Shown here one piece after another: positions 25,174-34,181 of a stretch of 54,716 bases of DNA. The position numbers and the translations under genes were made by a program. The notes beneath the pieces were generated by a model. The model saw only the letters and a program-made list of their open reading frames with translations. It made no database searches and was not told the origin of the DNA. This DNA comes from Lachnospiraceae bacterium (GTDB taxonomy: Bacteria > Bacillota > Clostridia > Lachnospirales > Lachnospiraceae): the NCBI GenBank assembly GCA_030531435.1, contig JAUNNN010000009.1, positions 1 through 54,716 on the forward strand, written 5' to 3'. Position 1 is the stretch's first letter, and each line of letters starts with the position of its first letter.

Positions 25174-25871
25174 AACTCTACTACACATACATCTTCATTA
25201 TCAGTATTCTTTAATACTACAACGCATCTTCCATCATCTATATCTCCAATATATGGAATTAATATATCACCTAAATGTGCCTGTCTTTTATACTCTACTC
25301 TGATTCTTGTTACGTCTCTTTCGTTCTCAAGCTGATCTGTTGCCATTGCAATGAACTGGCCATTATTTACATGCTGATTTGTATCAAGATGATACTTCTT
25401 TATCTCTATGTCCTCGCAGCGTCTTAATTTTTCAGGGATAGCTATCTTTCTTGAGAGATATTCCATATCAAGCTTTTCTTCTACTGGATAAGCCTTAACA
25501 TGTTCTTCAGTAGGTCTTGTTGGTCGTCCTGTAGTCATATCAAGTAATGTCCATATACTTGTGGCCTTAACAAGATACTCATCCTTTTCATCCTTCATAT
25601 AGAAATTACGATAACCTATAAAACCCTTAAACATATAAGGCATCGTACCTATTGTAATCTTATCGCATAGTCTTGGATATTTTATAATATCTATCTGCCA
25701 GAAGCTTACTACCCAGGCAAGTCCCCTTGGGAACAAATAATCTACTCCATATCCAATTTCTGAAGACTGAAACGTAGAGCAATCCTGCAAGTAATTTACA
25801 AGAGCTTTAACTGATAGTTTACCTTCTGTATCTGTTTCTGAATATCTAACTTTTGAATCAAATGTGTACAT
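25170..25871 (-). CDS. Acyl-ACP thioesterase
   Basis: 233 aa. Double hotdog fold of the bacterial FatA/FatB-like family. The N-terminal half has RYSETDTEGKLSVKALVNYLQD and the C-terminal half carries NQHVNNGQF, the Asn-His-Asn catalytic region. It cleaves acyl-ACP to free fatty acid and so can drain product from the FAS-II system encoded 9 kb away. It lies between the sce7726-type gene (14 nt) and the LspA-like gene (4-nt overlap). Confidence 0.88.
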   Translation of the reverse strand: MYTFDSKVRYSETDTEGKLSVKALVNYLQDCSTFQSSEIGYGVDYLFPRGLAWVVSFWQIDIIKYPRLCDKITIGTMPYMFKGFIGYRNFYMKDEKDEYLVKATSIWTLLDMTTGRPTRPTEEHVKAYPVEEKLDMEYLSRKIAIPEKLRRCEDIEIKKYHLDTNQHVNNGQFIAMATDQLENERDVTRIRVEYKRQAHLGDILIPYIGDIDDGRCVVVLKNTDNEDVCVVEL

Positions 25872-25885
25872 ATCATTAAAAAAGC

Positions 25886-26536
25886 CTATACATGAACTCT
25901 TGGCTTTCTTTTTCTCCTTTTCTTTTTAGGACTGTGGGCCTCTCTATACTCCGTTATCCTATCTGCTATAGTGTTATAATCACGCTCAAATAGTTCATCA
26001 GTAATCTGTCGCTTTAAAATGTCCTCTGGAACCTTTTCAAATATTAAATCCTGAATAAACTTCTTGCTTTTTCCGCTGTATTTCGGCATTTCATGGAGTT
26101 CTTGAATATGAGCAAGTTCCATACGCCATAAGAATGCAATTTGTCTTTTTCTAAAATACACATGATGTACTGTGGGATTTTCCTTTGCATTCCTCAATAA
26201 ATAAAAATCAGCGGATTCTTTTGCATCATCGCCTTCATCCACTGTAATAATACCCCACCAGTCTGGGACATGTTCTTCTATGTGCATAGCATGGGATGAA
26301 CCAACAACTACATAATTAAAATCAAAGTGTCTGTTATAATCCTGAATCTGTCTTTCAAGTCTCTGATACGTATCAGCATCTGACTTTATTTCAATTCCAG
26401 TTATACTTCCATCTCGGACCATAACTACATCAGCCCTAGATTTTCCCATCTGCTTTTCTTCAATTATGCGGATTTTCCCAAAATTAGATTCTAAATATTC
26501 AAATAACGGTTCTCTTATATCTTTATCGTAAAGCAT
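25886..26536 (-). CDS. sce7726-family protein, PD-(D/E)XK nuclease-like
   Basis: 216 aa. DKDIREPLFEYL at the start, then D36 in SRADVVMV and E49-I-K51 in ITGIEIKSDADTYQRLERQI, an arrangement typical of a PD-(D/E)XK nuclease core, and VPDWWGIITV. This matches the sce7726 family of unknown role. The C-terminus is very basic (KKKRRKRKPRVHV), as for nucleic acid binding. AGGTGGG site. It heads a three-gene unit and starts 11 nt after the end of the EAL gene, so it may also be co-transcribed with that gene. Confidence 0.75.
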   Translation of the reverse strand: MLYDKDIREPLFEYLESNFGKIRIIEEKQMGKSRADVVMVRDGSITGIEIKSDADTYQRLERQIQDYNRHFDFNYVVVGSSHAMHIEEHVPDWWGIITVDEGDDAKESADFYLLRNAKENPTVHHVYFRKRQIAFLWRMELAHIQELHEMPKYSGKSKKFIQDLIFEKVPEDILKRQITDELFERDYNTIADRITEYREAHSPKKKRRKRKPRVHV

Positions 26537-26547
26537 TTTCCCACCTG

Positions 26548-28470
26548 TTATCTGCCATTTAAGAACCAGACAAGCTCATCCTTTGGAATAGGCTCTGAGA
26601 AATAAAATCCCTGCATATAGTTACAACCAAGAAACTCAAACTTTCTGGCAGTATCAATATCTTCAACGCCTTCTATAACTATCTTCTTATCTAAAGAACG
26701 CACCATATCTAACGTATTTCTTAAAACAACTTCAAGCTTATCGTTATTTCCTGTATTAACAAATGTTCTGTCGAACTTTATTTCACATAAAGGTAATGCT
26801 GTAATTGTTGCTATATTAGAATATCCTGTTCCAAACTCATCAAGAGCAACACCAATACCATACATTGCAAATCTGAATACGTTATCAAAGAATATCTTCT
26901 GTGATGACTCTGTCGCAACGGACTCTTTAATTTCAAATATAAGCTGTTCAGGCTTTACAGAATATTTATTAAGAATAGCAACTGTCTTATCAAAGAATGA
27001 TTTATTAAGACACTGAATTACCGATACATTAATCTCAATATTCTTAAGATTTAGATGCTTGAAGTCTGAACTACTAATAAACTTACATACTTCATTAAGT
27101 ACATAATCTCCAATTTTATCAATTGAACCTGTCTTTTCTGCTGCAGGAATAAATACAGATGGATCAATAACACCATAGGTATCATCTCTAAGTCTAAGTA
27201 GCGCCTCTGCTGAATCAAAACAATGATCCTGAGAATTATAAATAGGCTGATAATACACTTCGAACTTATTATTATTGAGTGCATTCTCTATTATTTCATC
27301 AAGATGTCTTGCAAGACCTACATCATAATCCTTTATTAAATCCTCTGCTCTTATAACCTCACCACTGTTTTCGTAGGAGAACAAAGTGTCTTCAAAGTCA
27401 TAAAGAGTATCAAAGCTGTCAAAATCTTCTGGGCATCGAGAAATACATACAGTACTGTTAAGCTCAATCTTAAATTCATCAAGAGATGTCTGCTCATTAA
27501 AAATGTTGTTGAATACTCTTGATGCCTTATCTACTTCATAGAAAGAATCTGGATTTAATATTACTCTGAATCTTCCTTCCTTAATGTAATAAAGCTCACA
27601 TGACAAATTAAGTCTTCCCGCCATTAATGAAAGTCTTGAACTAAGCTTTTTAATAAGTCGTGACAATCTGTCATAGCTAAGCATTTTTGCCATCTGTGGG
27701 TAGTTATTTACATTTATTTGAATTACAACTAAAGGCTTTTGTGAAACAAATGATTTCTTAACATCCTCAATATAAGCCTCATATCTGATTAAATCAGATT
27801 GAGAATCATATCTTGATTCAGGGTTAAGAACTAAAAGAATAATAAAGATAATACCTAATGTATAAGCTAACAAATCAAAATGATAATATGGGACTGCAAG
27901 TCCAAACACATATGAAAATAAAGCTGCAACAGCACACGAAAGAAGCGCCACAGTTTTTTTAATGCCAATATTTTTTCTATATAGTCCAGCTGCTACAAAT
28001 GCGCAAATTCCATATATCGTATTACAGAAATAAAATATAAGTATACCTTCACCTCTTACAAAATATCCCTGTTTATCTATATAGAAAGCGTAATCTAAAA
28101 ACAAAGAACTAAGTGCAAGAATGGATGTGATAATTACAGGTACAAACAAAAGATATTTAGTGATACCATCTGCAAGTTTATGCCACACATCACATATTGA
28201 TATAACGAAAAGTCCATATGCACCAAAAGATAGGTTTCTACATATGTAGTATGCAATTAGTAGTACAAGCTTAAGGTTGGCTGAATAAGAAGGATCACCA
28301 TCAATCAAAAGTTCTGCTGTATTAAGAACTGAAGCAGCAATTGTAAAAAGAATGAGATAAAGGTACATCACATTACTTCTGCCCTTTGTCATCTTTCTAT
28401 ACAAAAGAGATGCTGTAATGATTATGAGTAAGAATATTGCTGATAGATTGTAATATATTTCTTCTGCCAT
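26548..28470 (-). CDS. 7TM protein with degenerate GGDEF and EAL domain carrying a DEFGTG variant
   Basis: 640 aa. Seven membrane segments (1-218), a degenerate GGDEF-like domain (about 222-380; the signature loop reads KEGRF) and an EAL domain (394-640). In the EAL domain E422, N481, E513, K565, E600 and Q620 are kept, but the DDFGTG metal motif is D544-E545-FGTG. A change at the second Asp may weaken or abolish c-di-GMP hydrolysis, leaving binding. It is divergent from, and paralogous to, the next gene, with -35 boxes that touch. Confidence 0.9.
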   Translation of the reverse strand: MAEEIYYNLSAIFLLIIITASLLYRKMTKGRSNVMYLYLILFTIAASVLNTAELLIDGDPSYSANLKLVLLIAYYICRNLSFGAYGLFVISICDVWHKLADGITKYLLFVPVIITSILALSSLFLDYAFYIDKQGYFVRGEGILIFYFCNTIYGICAFVAAGLYRKNIGIKKTVALLSCAVAALFSYVFGLAVPYYHFDLLAYTLGIIFIILLVLNPESRYDSQSDLIRYEAYIEDVKKSFVSQKPLVVIQINVNNYPQMAKMLSYDRLSRLIKKLSSRLSLMAGRLNLSCELYYIKEGRFRVILNPDSFYEVDKASRVFNNIFNEQTSLDEFKIELNSTVCISRCPEDFDSFDTLYDFEDTLFSYENSGEVIRAEDLIKDYDVGLARHLDEIIENALNNNKFEVYYQPIYNSQDHCFDSAEALLRLRDDTYGVIDPSVFIPAAEKTGSIDKIGDYVLNEVCKFISSSDFKHLNLKNIEINVSVIQCLNKSFFDKTVAILNKYSVKPEQLIFEIKESVATESSQKIFFDNVFRFAMYGIGVALDEFGTGYSNIATITALPLCEIKFDRTFVNTGNNDKLEVVLRNTLDMVRSLDKKIVIEGVEDIDTARKFEFLGCNYMQGFYFSEPIPKDELVWFLNGR

Positions 28471-28490
28471 CGTATAATCACCCCAAAATA

Positions 28491-28504
28491 CTACTACATA
28501 GTAG
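28491..28504. repeat. Palindrome at the start site of the minus-strand EAL gene
   Basis: CTACTA-CA-TAGTAG, 6-bp arms, just downstream of the -10 box of the minus-strand EAL gene and covering its expected start point. A plausible repressor site. Confidence 0.4.
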
Positions 28505-28533
28505 ATTATCTCATACTTTATGTTAATTTACAA
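28505..28533 (-). promoter_or_regulatory. Promoter of the minus-strand EAL gene
   Basis: TTGTAA (28533-28528), 17-nt spacer with TG-A before the -10, GATAAT (28510-28505). Confidence 0.7.
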
Positions 28534-28562
28534 TTGCATGCTGTAATCAAAAATGCGATAAT
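28534..28562 (+). promoter_or_regulatory. Promoter of the plus-strand EAL gene
   Basis: TTGCAT (28534-28539), 17-nt spacer ending in TGC, GATAAT (28557-28562). Its -35 box begins at the base after the -35 box of the opposite promoter. Confidence 0.7.
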
Positions 28563-28591
28563 AAAACTAGTATGGAAAAGGGATTTCATTT

Positions 28592-30529
28592 ATGGTAAAA
28601 ATTCTTTATTTTGATTACGTTGCCTTAATTGTGTTACTCCTCATGGTGATATCACTGGCAATTAAAAAAATAACAAATGGAAGAACAAATCAGGCGTTTC
28701 TTCTTTTAGTGCTTACGGCTCTATATACGACAATGTACGATATCTGTACAGTTCTTCTTGATAATAGACAGGGATCAAGCATTCTTCTTGGATATCTTAT
28801 GAACATAGGATATCTTGTGTTAAGAAATCTTATCCCAGTTATGTATATTTTCTATTTAGTTACACTAACAGATACCTGGGCACTGTTTAAGAGACGCCGT
28901 TTCATTTATTCTACTTGGTTAATTCCTTATGTAATAGCTGTACTTCTCATTTTGTCGTCTCCTATTACTCACCTTGCCTTCTATATAGACAGTAATTCTC
29001 ACTACACAAGAGGGCCTTTATTCTTCTTACTGTATATTTGCGCTACTTTTTATATAGTTTTCTATTTAATTTATGCATTAAGATACTATAAGCAAATTAC
29101 ATTTAAAGACATTATCCCTTTACTATTAATAATTCCTTTACAGATTGCAGCCCTTGCTGCCCAGTTAATCTATGATGAGCTTTTAGTCGAAATGTTATCA
29201 TCTGTTTTAAGTCTGCTATTTATCATGCTTACCATTCAAAGACCTGATACTATGCACGATCCAGTAACTGGACTATTTAAAAAATCTGTATTTACAAAGG
29301 CCGTACGTCTTTCATGCTTAAATCACAACAAAGTTAGGCTGGCATTTTTCACTATTACAAACTTCCAGCTTCTTTCATCGTTCATTAGCTATGAACAGAT
29401 ATCAAAGCTTCTAGGCTTTGTTTCGCAGAAAATCATACATGCTGCTGGAGTTATAGACCTTGATAATGCCGAGTTATTCTATATGGGTAACGGCCGTTTT
29501 TCAATTCTTTTAAGTGAAATTGATTTTAATCGTTCTGATGCATTTTTTAATCTAATTAAAGAGAACGTTCCTGATGAATATAATTTAGATGGTGTATCAA
29601 TATCTTTGCCAACAAATCTTTGTATTATTAATATTCCAGAAGACTTCTCTGTTTACGAAGAATTAATGGCATTTGAACAGGATAGCTATAAATTCAAAAA
29701 TCCTGACGAAGTAATATATGCATCAGATATTGTTAAATCAACAAACTACAGTATTATTGCAAATATTGATACTATACTTGATGATGCAATTAGAAATAAA
29801 CGTTTTGAAGTTTATTATCAGCCAATATATTCAACAAAACATAAGAGATTTAATTCATGTGAGGCTCTTATACGACTTAATACTGAAAAATATGGCTTTA
29901 TCAGACCAGACTTATTTATTCCTCTTGCAGAAGAAAACGGTCTTATAAATAAAATCGACGATATAGTTTTTGAAGAAGTATGTAAATTCATTGCAAGTGA
30001 TGATTTTAAAGAAACTGGAATCGACTACATAGAAGTAAACCTTTCTGTAGTACAGTGTATGCAGCCTGACTTAGCAGAAAAGATTATATCGACTATGAAT
30101 CATTATGGTGTTCTTACTCGTCAGATTAATCTTGAAATCACTGAAACAGCTGCAGAATATTCTCAGGATACAATTGATAAGAACATTGCAGCTCTTACAG
30201 AAGCTGGTATTTCTCTTTCACTTGACGACTTTGGAACAGGTTACTCTAACATGATAAGAGTTGCATCTCTTCCACTTCATATAGTTAAGTTAGATAGAGC
30301 ATTTACATTTACAGAGAATAACCCACAGTTATTACTTGTTCTTCATAACACTGTTGATATGATAAAGAAAATGAATCTAAAAATGGTTATTGAAGGAGTC
30401 GAAACAAAAGAAAAACTTGAACAGTTTGAAGCGCTTGAAATTGATTATGTACAGGGATTCTATTTCTCAAAACCTATTCCAAGAGCTCAGTTTGTAGAAT
30501 TCATTAAGAACTATAAATTTGAAGAATAA
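28592..30529 (+). CDS. 7TM protein with degenerate GGDEF and intact EAL phosphodiesterase domain
   Basis: 645 aa, same build as its divergent neighbour: seven membrane segments (1-215), a degenerate GGDEF-like domain (about 222-380, loop GNGRF) and an EAL domain (397-645). Here every catalytic residue is present: E424, N483, E515, D545-D546 in DDFGTG, K566, E601 and Q621, so it should hydrolyse c-di-GMP to pGpG. The GGDEF part cannot make c-di-GMP but may bind GTP and regulate. AAGGGA site before the ATG. It ends in a strong terminator. Confidence 0.93.
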   Translation: MVKILYFDYVALIVLLLMVISLAIKKITNGRTNQAFLLLVLTALYTTMYDICTVLLDNRQGSSILLGYLMNIGYLVLRNLIPVMYIFYLVTLTDTWALFKRRRFIYSTWLIPYVIAVLLILSSPITHLAFYIDSNSHYTRGPLFFLLYICATFYIVFYLIYALRYYKQITFKDIIPLLLIIPLQIAALAAQLIYDELLVEMLSSVLSLLFIMLTIQRPDTMHDPVTGLFKKSVFTKAVRLSCLNHNKVRLAFFTITNFQLLSSFISYEQISKLLGFVSQKIIHAAGVIDLDNAELFYMGNGRFSILLSEIDFNRSDAFFNLIKENVPDEYNLDGVSISLPTNLCIINIPEDFSVYEELMAFEQDSYKFKNPDEVIYASDIVKSTNYSIIANIDTILDDAIRNKRFEVYYQPIYSTKHKRFNSCEALIRLNTEKYGFIRPDLFIPLAEENGLINKIDDIVFEEVCKFIASDDFKETGIDYIEVNLSVVQCMQPDLAEKIISTMNHYGVLTRQINLEITETAAEYSQDTIDKNIAALTEAGISLSLDDFGTGYSNMIRVASLPLHIVKLDRAFTFTENNPQLLLVLHNTVDMIKKMNLKMVIEGVETKEKLEQFEALEIDYVQGFYFSKPIPRAQFVEFIKNYKFEE

Positions 30530-30542
30530 TTATTTCACATAG

Positions 30543-30584
30543 AAAAAGCCCTGACTTCCAAATGGAGTGTCAGGGCTATTTTTA
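30543..30584. terminator. Bidirectional terminator between the EAL and GNAT genes
   Basis: AGCCCTGAC (30547-30555) pairs with GTCAGGGCT (30569-30577), with A-rich and T-rich flanks, between convergent genes. Confidence 0.9.
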
Positions 30585-31400
30585 TCTTAAACTCTTTCTA
30601 TATAAAAGAAATGGTCCAAGGTTAATATTCTGAATACCTTCACATATAAAGCCAAGTCTTTCTAATAGCTTTCTTGCTCTAGTATTTTCCCTCATTGTAA
30701 AGGAAATAATTTCATCCAAGTACAAATAATCCTTTGCATACTCAAGAATGCCACTGCATACCTCATAGGCATATCCTTGTCCCCATAATGATTTATCAAA
30801 AATAAAACCTATTTCGGTTCTATCAAAGCCATCCCTGTCAGAAAGTCCTGCACGGCCTATTAATCGGCCTGTATTTTTATCAAATACCACCCACATTCCA
30901 TATTCATAGAATCTATACTGGTGAGCTATGTATTCCTTTGTAAAAATAATCTCATCTTCCTTTTCTGGATATAGATCTTCAATATACTTTTTCGTCTCAG
31001 AATTAGCATAAATTCTATATAAATCGTCTATATCTTCAAGAGTTATTTCTTTTACAATACATCTTTTAGTTTCAAAAATAGTCCAGGGGAGATTTTTTGT
31101 TCTAAGATACATTCTCTCAAGAGAAATATCACTTAAATCGCATAGTGATTCTATGCAGTATAAAGCATCTGGAAAATCTGATGAATGGCTGAATTCATTA
31201 ATATAAAGTGCAATACCAATGCCATAGTTTTTTGCAATATCAGCCTTTTCTCTTGAATCCGTAATGAGTATTGAGTGTTCATTCCTTTTAAACTCAGGAG
31301 TAAGCTCTATAGCCACATTATAGTCTGTATTCTCTATGAAGTTTTCTAAACAATCCCCATCATTAATAGAATGAATATCAAGTATTACTGTTTCTAACAT
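30582..31400 (-). CDS. GNAT acetyltransferase with an N-terminal HAD-like remnant
   Basis: 272 aa. Residues about 110-272 are a RimJ/RimL-type GNAT domain: TKRCIVKEITLEDIDDLYRIY at the start, the acetyl-CoA loop SLWGQGYAYEV, and NTRARKLLERLGF. Residues 1-100 (MLETVILDIHS, ILITDSREKADIAKNYGI, YCIESLCDLS) resemble a HAD fold stripped of its catalytic Asp residues. The target of acetylation is unknown. GGAG site before the ATG. It stands alone. Confidence 0.82.
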   Translation of the reverse strand: MLETVILDIHSINDGDCLENFIENTDYNVAIELTPEFKRNEHSILITDSREKADIAKNYGIGIALYINEFSHSSDFPDALYCIESLCDLSDISLERMYLRTKNLPWTIFETKRCIVKEITLEDIDDLYRIYANSETKKYIEDLYPEKEDEIIFTKEYIAHQYRFYEYGMWVVFDKNTGRLIGRAGLSDRDGFDRTEIGFIFDKSLWGQGYAYEVCSGILEYAKDYLYLDEIISFTMRENTRARKLLERLGFICEGIQNINLGPFLLYRKSLR

Positions 31401-31502
31401 AATAACTCCATAAATAAACTAATAAAATTTTAGCACAAAACACTGTTTTAGGACAAATGAATGGCCTAAGTAATGTATTTCAATGAAATGCCCTCGGTTT
31501 TA

Positions 31503-31511
31503 TGCTATAAT
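31503..31511 (+). promoter_or_regulatory. Extended -10 promoter of the acyltransferase gene, possibly leaderless
   Basis: TG-C-TATAAT at 31503-31511, with ATGAAA 17 nt upstream as a weak -35. Only 6 nt separate the -10 from the ATG at 31518, and there is no Shine-Dalgarno sequence. Confidence 0.55.
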
Positions 31512-31517
31512 ATTTTC

Positions 31518-32792
31518 ATGGCTAATAAATATATCAAATGGGACAAGCTTGATAATACAGCTAATCTTTTCCCAGTTATTGCAGGTGAAAACCTTACAAA
31601 TACATATCGAATTAGCGTGACATTGTCTGAAGATATTGATAAATCACTTCTTCAGCAGGCTCTTGATATTGTTACGCCAAAGATTCCTGGATTCAACTTA
31701 AGACTCCGTAATGGTATTTTCTGGTACTATTTTGAGGAAAATGGCAAGAAAGCACCTAAAGTAAGAGAAGAAATAAACTATCCTTGCCGTTTTATTCACG
31801 CAAGCCGTAACAACAGTTATTTATTTAGAGTTACTTACTATAAAAACAGGATAAATCTTGAGGTGTTCCACGTACTTACAGATGGTATGGGCGGAATTAC
31901 ATTCCTTAAAGAGCTTACATATCAGTATCTTCGATTAAAATATAACGATCTACGTGATTCTCTTGGAGATAACTTAAGTGCTGAAACATCACTTAACCGT
32001 GAAGACAGCTTTATTTCTAACTATAAGGGAAGTGCTAAAGACGTGTACAAGATTAAACGTGCCTTTCTTATTAAAGGAGAACGTATTCCTCAAAATGGTT
32101 TTGGTGTTATTCATGGATACATTAATATTCCTGAAATCAAATCAGTTTGTAAGGGAAAATACGAATGTAGTATTAACGAATATATCGTTGCCTGCTTTAT
32201 TTATGCAGCTTATCGTGAATACAAAGGGAAAATCAGCAAGGATAAGCCAATCAGAGTTGCCGTTCCAGTTAATTTAAGACCATACTTTGATTCAATTACT
32301 ACTAAAAACTTCTTTGTTGTAGTATCAGCTGAATTCTATCCCGAAAAATCAGAATATACATTTGATGAAATAGTTAAATTAACAAGAGAAAGCCTTCGCT
32401 CTCAGATTAATAAAGAGCATCTTGAAGATATTTTCTCTTACAATGTATCAAACGAGCAGAATATTATGGCAAGAGCTGTTCCGCTTTTCCTTAAAAACAT
32501 AGCAATTAAGCTTGTCTATACTAAGTCTGCTCTTGCAAATACTACAACTATTACTAACATTGGAAATATCGCTGTACAAAAAGAATATGAGCCATACATA
32601 AAAATGTTCAGCGCATCTCTTGCCCTTTCAAAAGGCCAGGAGCTTAAAGGAACAATTGCAAGTTATAAAGATACCATATGTTATACATTTACTACTTCCT
32701 GGCAGGATACAGCTATTCCAAGACGCGTATTTAAGCAGATGGCATCTGATGGCCTTGATATAACAATCGAGACAAATGGAGTATTTAATTAA
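31518..32792 (+). CDS. Condensation-type acyltransferase (alcohol acetyltransferase-like)
   Basis: 424 aa from the ATG at 31518; the frame is open 15 codons upstream, but that stretch contains the promoter. It has H118-VLT-D122-G, the HxxxDG catalytic motif shared by condensation domains, chloramphenicol acetyltransferase and alcohol O-acetyltransferases, inside EVFHVLTDGMGGITFL. The second half carries VPVNLRPYF, also typical. Soluble, cytoplasmic. The acceptor is unknown; acylation of a lipid or alcohol is possible. Its stop overlaps the start of the next gene by one base. Confidence 0.8.
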   Translation: MANKYIKWDKLDNTANLFPVIAGENLTNTYRISVTLSEDIDKSLLQQALDIVTPKIPGFNLRLRNGIFWYYFEENGKKAPKVREEINYPCRFIHASRNNSYLFRVTYYKNRINLEVFHVLTDGMGGITFLKELTYQYLRLKYNDLRDSLGDNLSAETSLNREDSFISNYKGSAKDVYKIKRAFLIKGERIPQNGFGVIHGYINIPEIKSVCKGKYECSINEYIVACFIYAAYREYKGKISKDKPIRVAVPVNLRPYFDSITTKNFFVVVSAEFYPEKSEYTFDEIVKLTRESLRSQINKEHLEDIFSYNVSNEQNIMARAVPLFLKNIAIKLVYTKSALANTTTITNIGNIAVQKEYEPYIKMFSASLALSKGQELKGTIASYKDTICYTFTTSWQDTAIPRRVFKQMASDGLDITIETNGVFN

Positions 32793-33460
32793 TGAGAAAA
32801 TGCAACTTTTGCAATTTGAAAATTAAAGATATGACTAGTTCATGCCCTTTATGTGGTGGCGTACTAGAAGGAACTGACGTTGGTGAAATGACATATCCTA
32901 ACGTTTTTAAGAGAACAAAAGCGATTAATATTATTTTCAGAGTTCTTCTGTTTCTTTCTATTGTTTCAGTTATTATATGCGTACAAGTAAACTACCATAC
33001 CGACTTTTCTTTCAAGTGGAGCCTTATTGTAGCTATGTCTTTATTATTTGCTTTATGGCTGATTTATTTATTCACTAAAGAAGGTGCAGGCTACAGGCTA
33101 AGAACCTTTGGTGGCGTAATGGCAGGAGTCATTCTTGTAGTATTTATTGATTATTTATGTGGATTTAAGAGATGGTCAATAAACTACGTATTTCCAGCAA
33201 CAATAATTACCGTAGATGCGGTTCTGCTTCTACTCATGCTTATTAACCGTAGAAACTTTCAGAGCTATACACTTTTAATTGGTGGATTATTTTTGATTTC
33301 TCTTATTCCTCCAATTCTGTACCTTAGAGGAATAGTAACTGATTATAGAGTTGCTCATCTTGCCGCAATTATTGTATTTATTACTCTACTTGGAGTAGTT
33401 ATCCTTGGCGGATCAAGAGTAAAGCAGGAATTAAAACGACGATTTTACATTGGTGGATAG
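32792..33460 (+). CDS. Zinc-ribbon membrane protein (DUF6320-like)
   Basis: 222 aa. The first 25 residues hold two pairs of Cys, C4xxC7 and C18xxC21 (CNFCNLKI, CPLCGG), a zinc ribbon, and about six membrane helices follow from residue 45. This matches the DUF6320 type, which often follows an alcohol acetyltransferase-like gene in Lachnospiraceae. Its TAATG overlap with the acyltransferase stop means coupled translation and suggests the two act together at the membrane. The 3' end overlaps the convergent PHP gene by 16 bp. Confidence 0.72.
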   Translation: MRKCNFCNLKIKDMTSSCPLCGGVLEGTDVGEMTYPNVFKRTKAINIIFRVLLFLSIVSVIICVQVNYHTDFSFKWSLIVAMSLLFALWLIYLFTKEGAGYRLRTFGGVMAGVILVVFIDYLCGFKRWSINYVFPATIITVDAVLLLLMLINRRNFQSYTLLIGGLFLISLIPPILYLRGIVTDYRVAHLAAIIVFITLLGVVILGGSRVKQELKRRFYIGG

Positions 33461-34179
33461 GCTTTTTCCCCATCCCATAATATATAATCTTTTCCAGATA
33501 GAATAAGCTTGGTGAAATCATTAATATCACTGAGCTTTTTCTTTGTTCTGATTCCTCCACCAAATAAAACAGTAGAATGTATATCAGAACCGGCAGTCAT
33601 TGGAAGGCCTAAATCTTTTGCATACTTTCTTGCTCTCTCATCAAAAATACCATTTTTCCCCTGTGCTTTTCCAAGAGGTGATACATGAGTCGCATTAACA
33701 CCTTCAACCCCGTCAATATAATCTGGGAACAAACGAATTTCAGGAATATAAAACTCTTCCCTATATGGATGGGCATGTATTACTATACCACCGCCATTAT
33801 GTACTATTTCATACTGTTCTTCTACTGTGGCATTTCTATATTCAGGATGTGCTTTAAGATAGTCCTTTGTAAGACCATAAATAAGAAACTCTGTTGCATC
33901 AAAACCAGCTTCAAGTCCAAAGAAAACCTGAAGACCTATTTCATCACCCTTAGCTTTTGCTCTTTCATAGCTTAAACAGTATTTATCTATGTGTTCCTCC
34001 CATGAAAGGCTCTTATCAACACATGTATTACCGCCCCAGTTATGATCAGTTACGATAATTCCTGTATATCCATACTCCTTACAGGCTATAGCCATTTCCT
34101 CAGGAGTTGCCTGTCCGCAAGCTGAAGCAACGTTTGTATGTAAATGTGTTTCGTATAAATATGGGTATTTGTTAACCAT
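33445..34179 (-). CDS. PHP-domain phosphoesterase
   Basis: 244 aa. The PHP metal-binding motifs are all present: ETHLHT, VTDHNW, a Glu in FFGLEAGF, VIHAHPYR and GSDIHS. Such enzymes hydrolyse phosphate esters (histidinol phosphate, nucleotides, RNA ends); which one is not clear here. It is the last gene of the fab operon, 2 nt after the YczE-like gene. A link to lipid synthesis is not obvious. Confidence 0.85.
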   Translation of the reverse strand: MVNKYPYLYETHLHTNVASACGQATPEEMAIACKEYGYTGIIVTDHNWGGNTCVDKSLSWEEHIDKYCLSYERAKAKGDEIGLQVFFGLEAGFDATEFLIYGLTKDYLKAHPEYRNATVEEQYEIVHNGGGIVIHAHPYREEFYIPEIRLFPDYIDGVEGVNATHVSPLGKAQGKNGIFDERARKYAKDLGLPMTAGSDIHSTVLFGGGIRTKKKLSDINDFTKLILSGKDYILWDGEKAYPPM

Positions 34180-34181
34180 GA

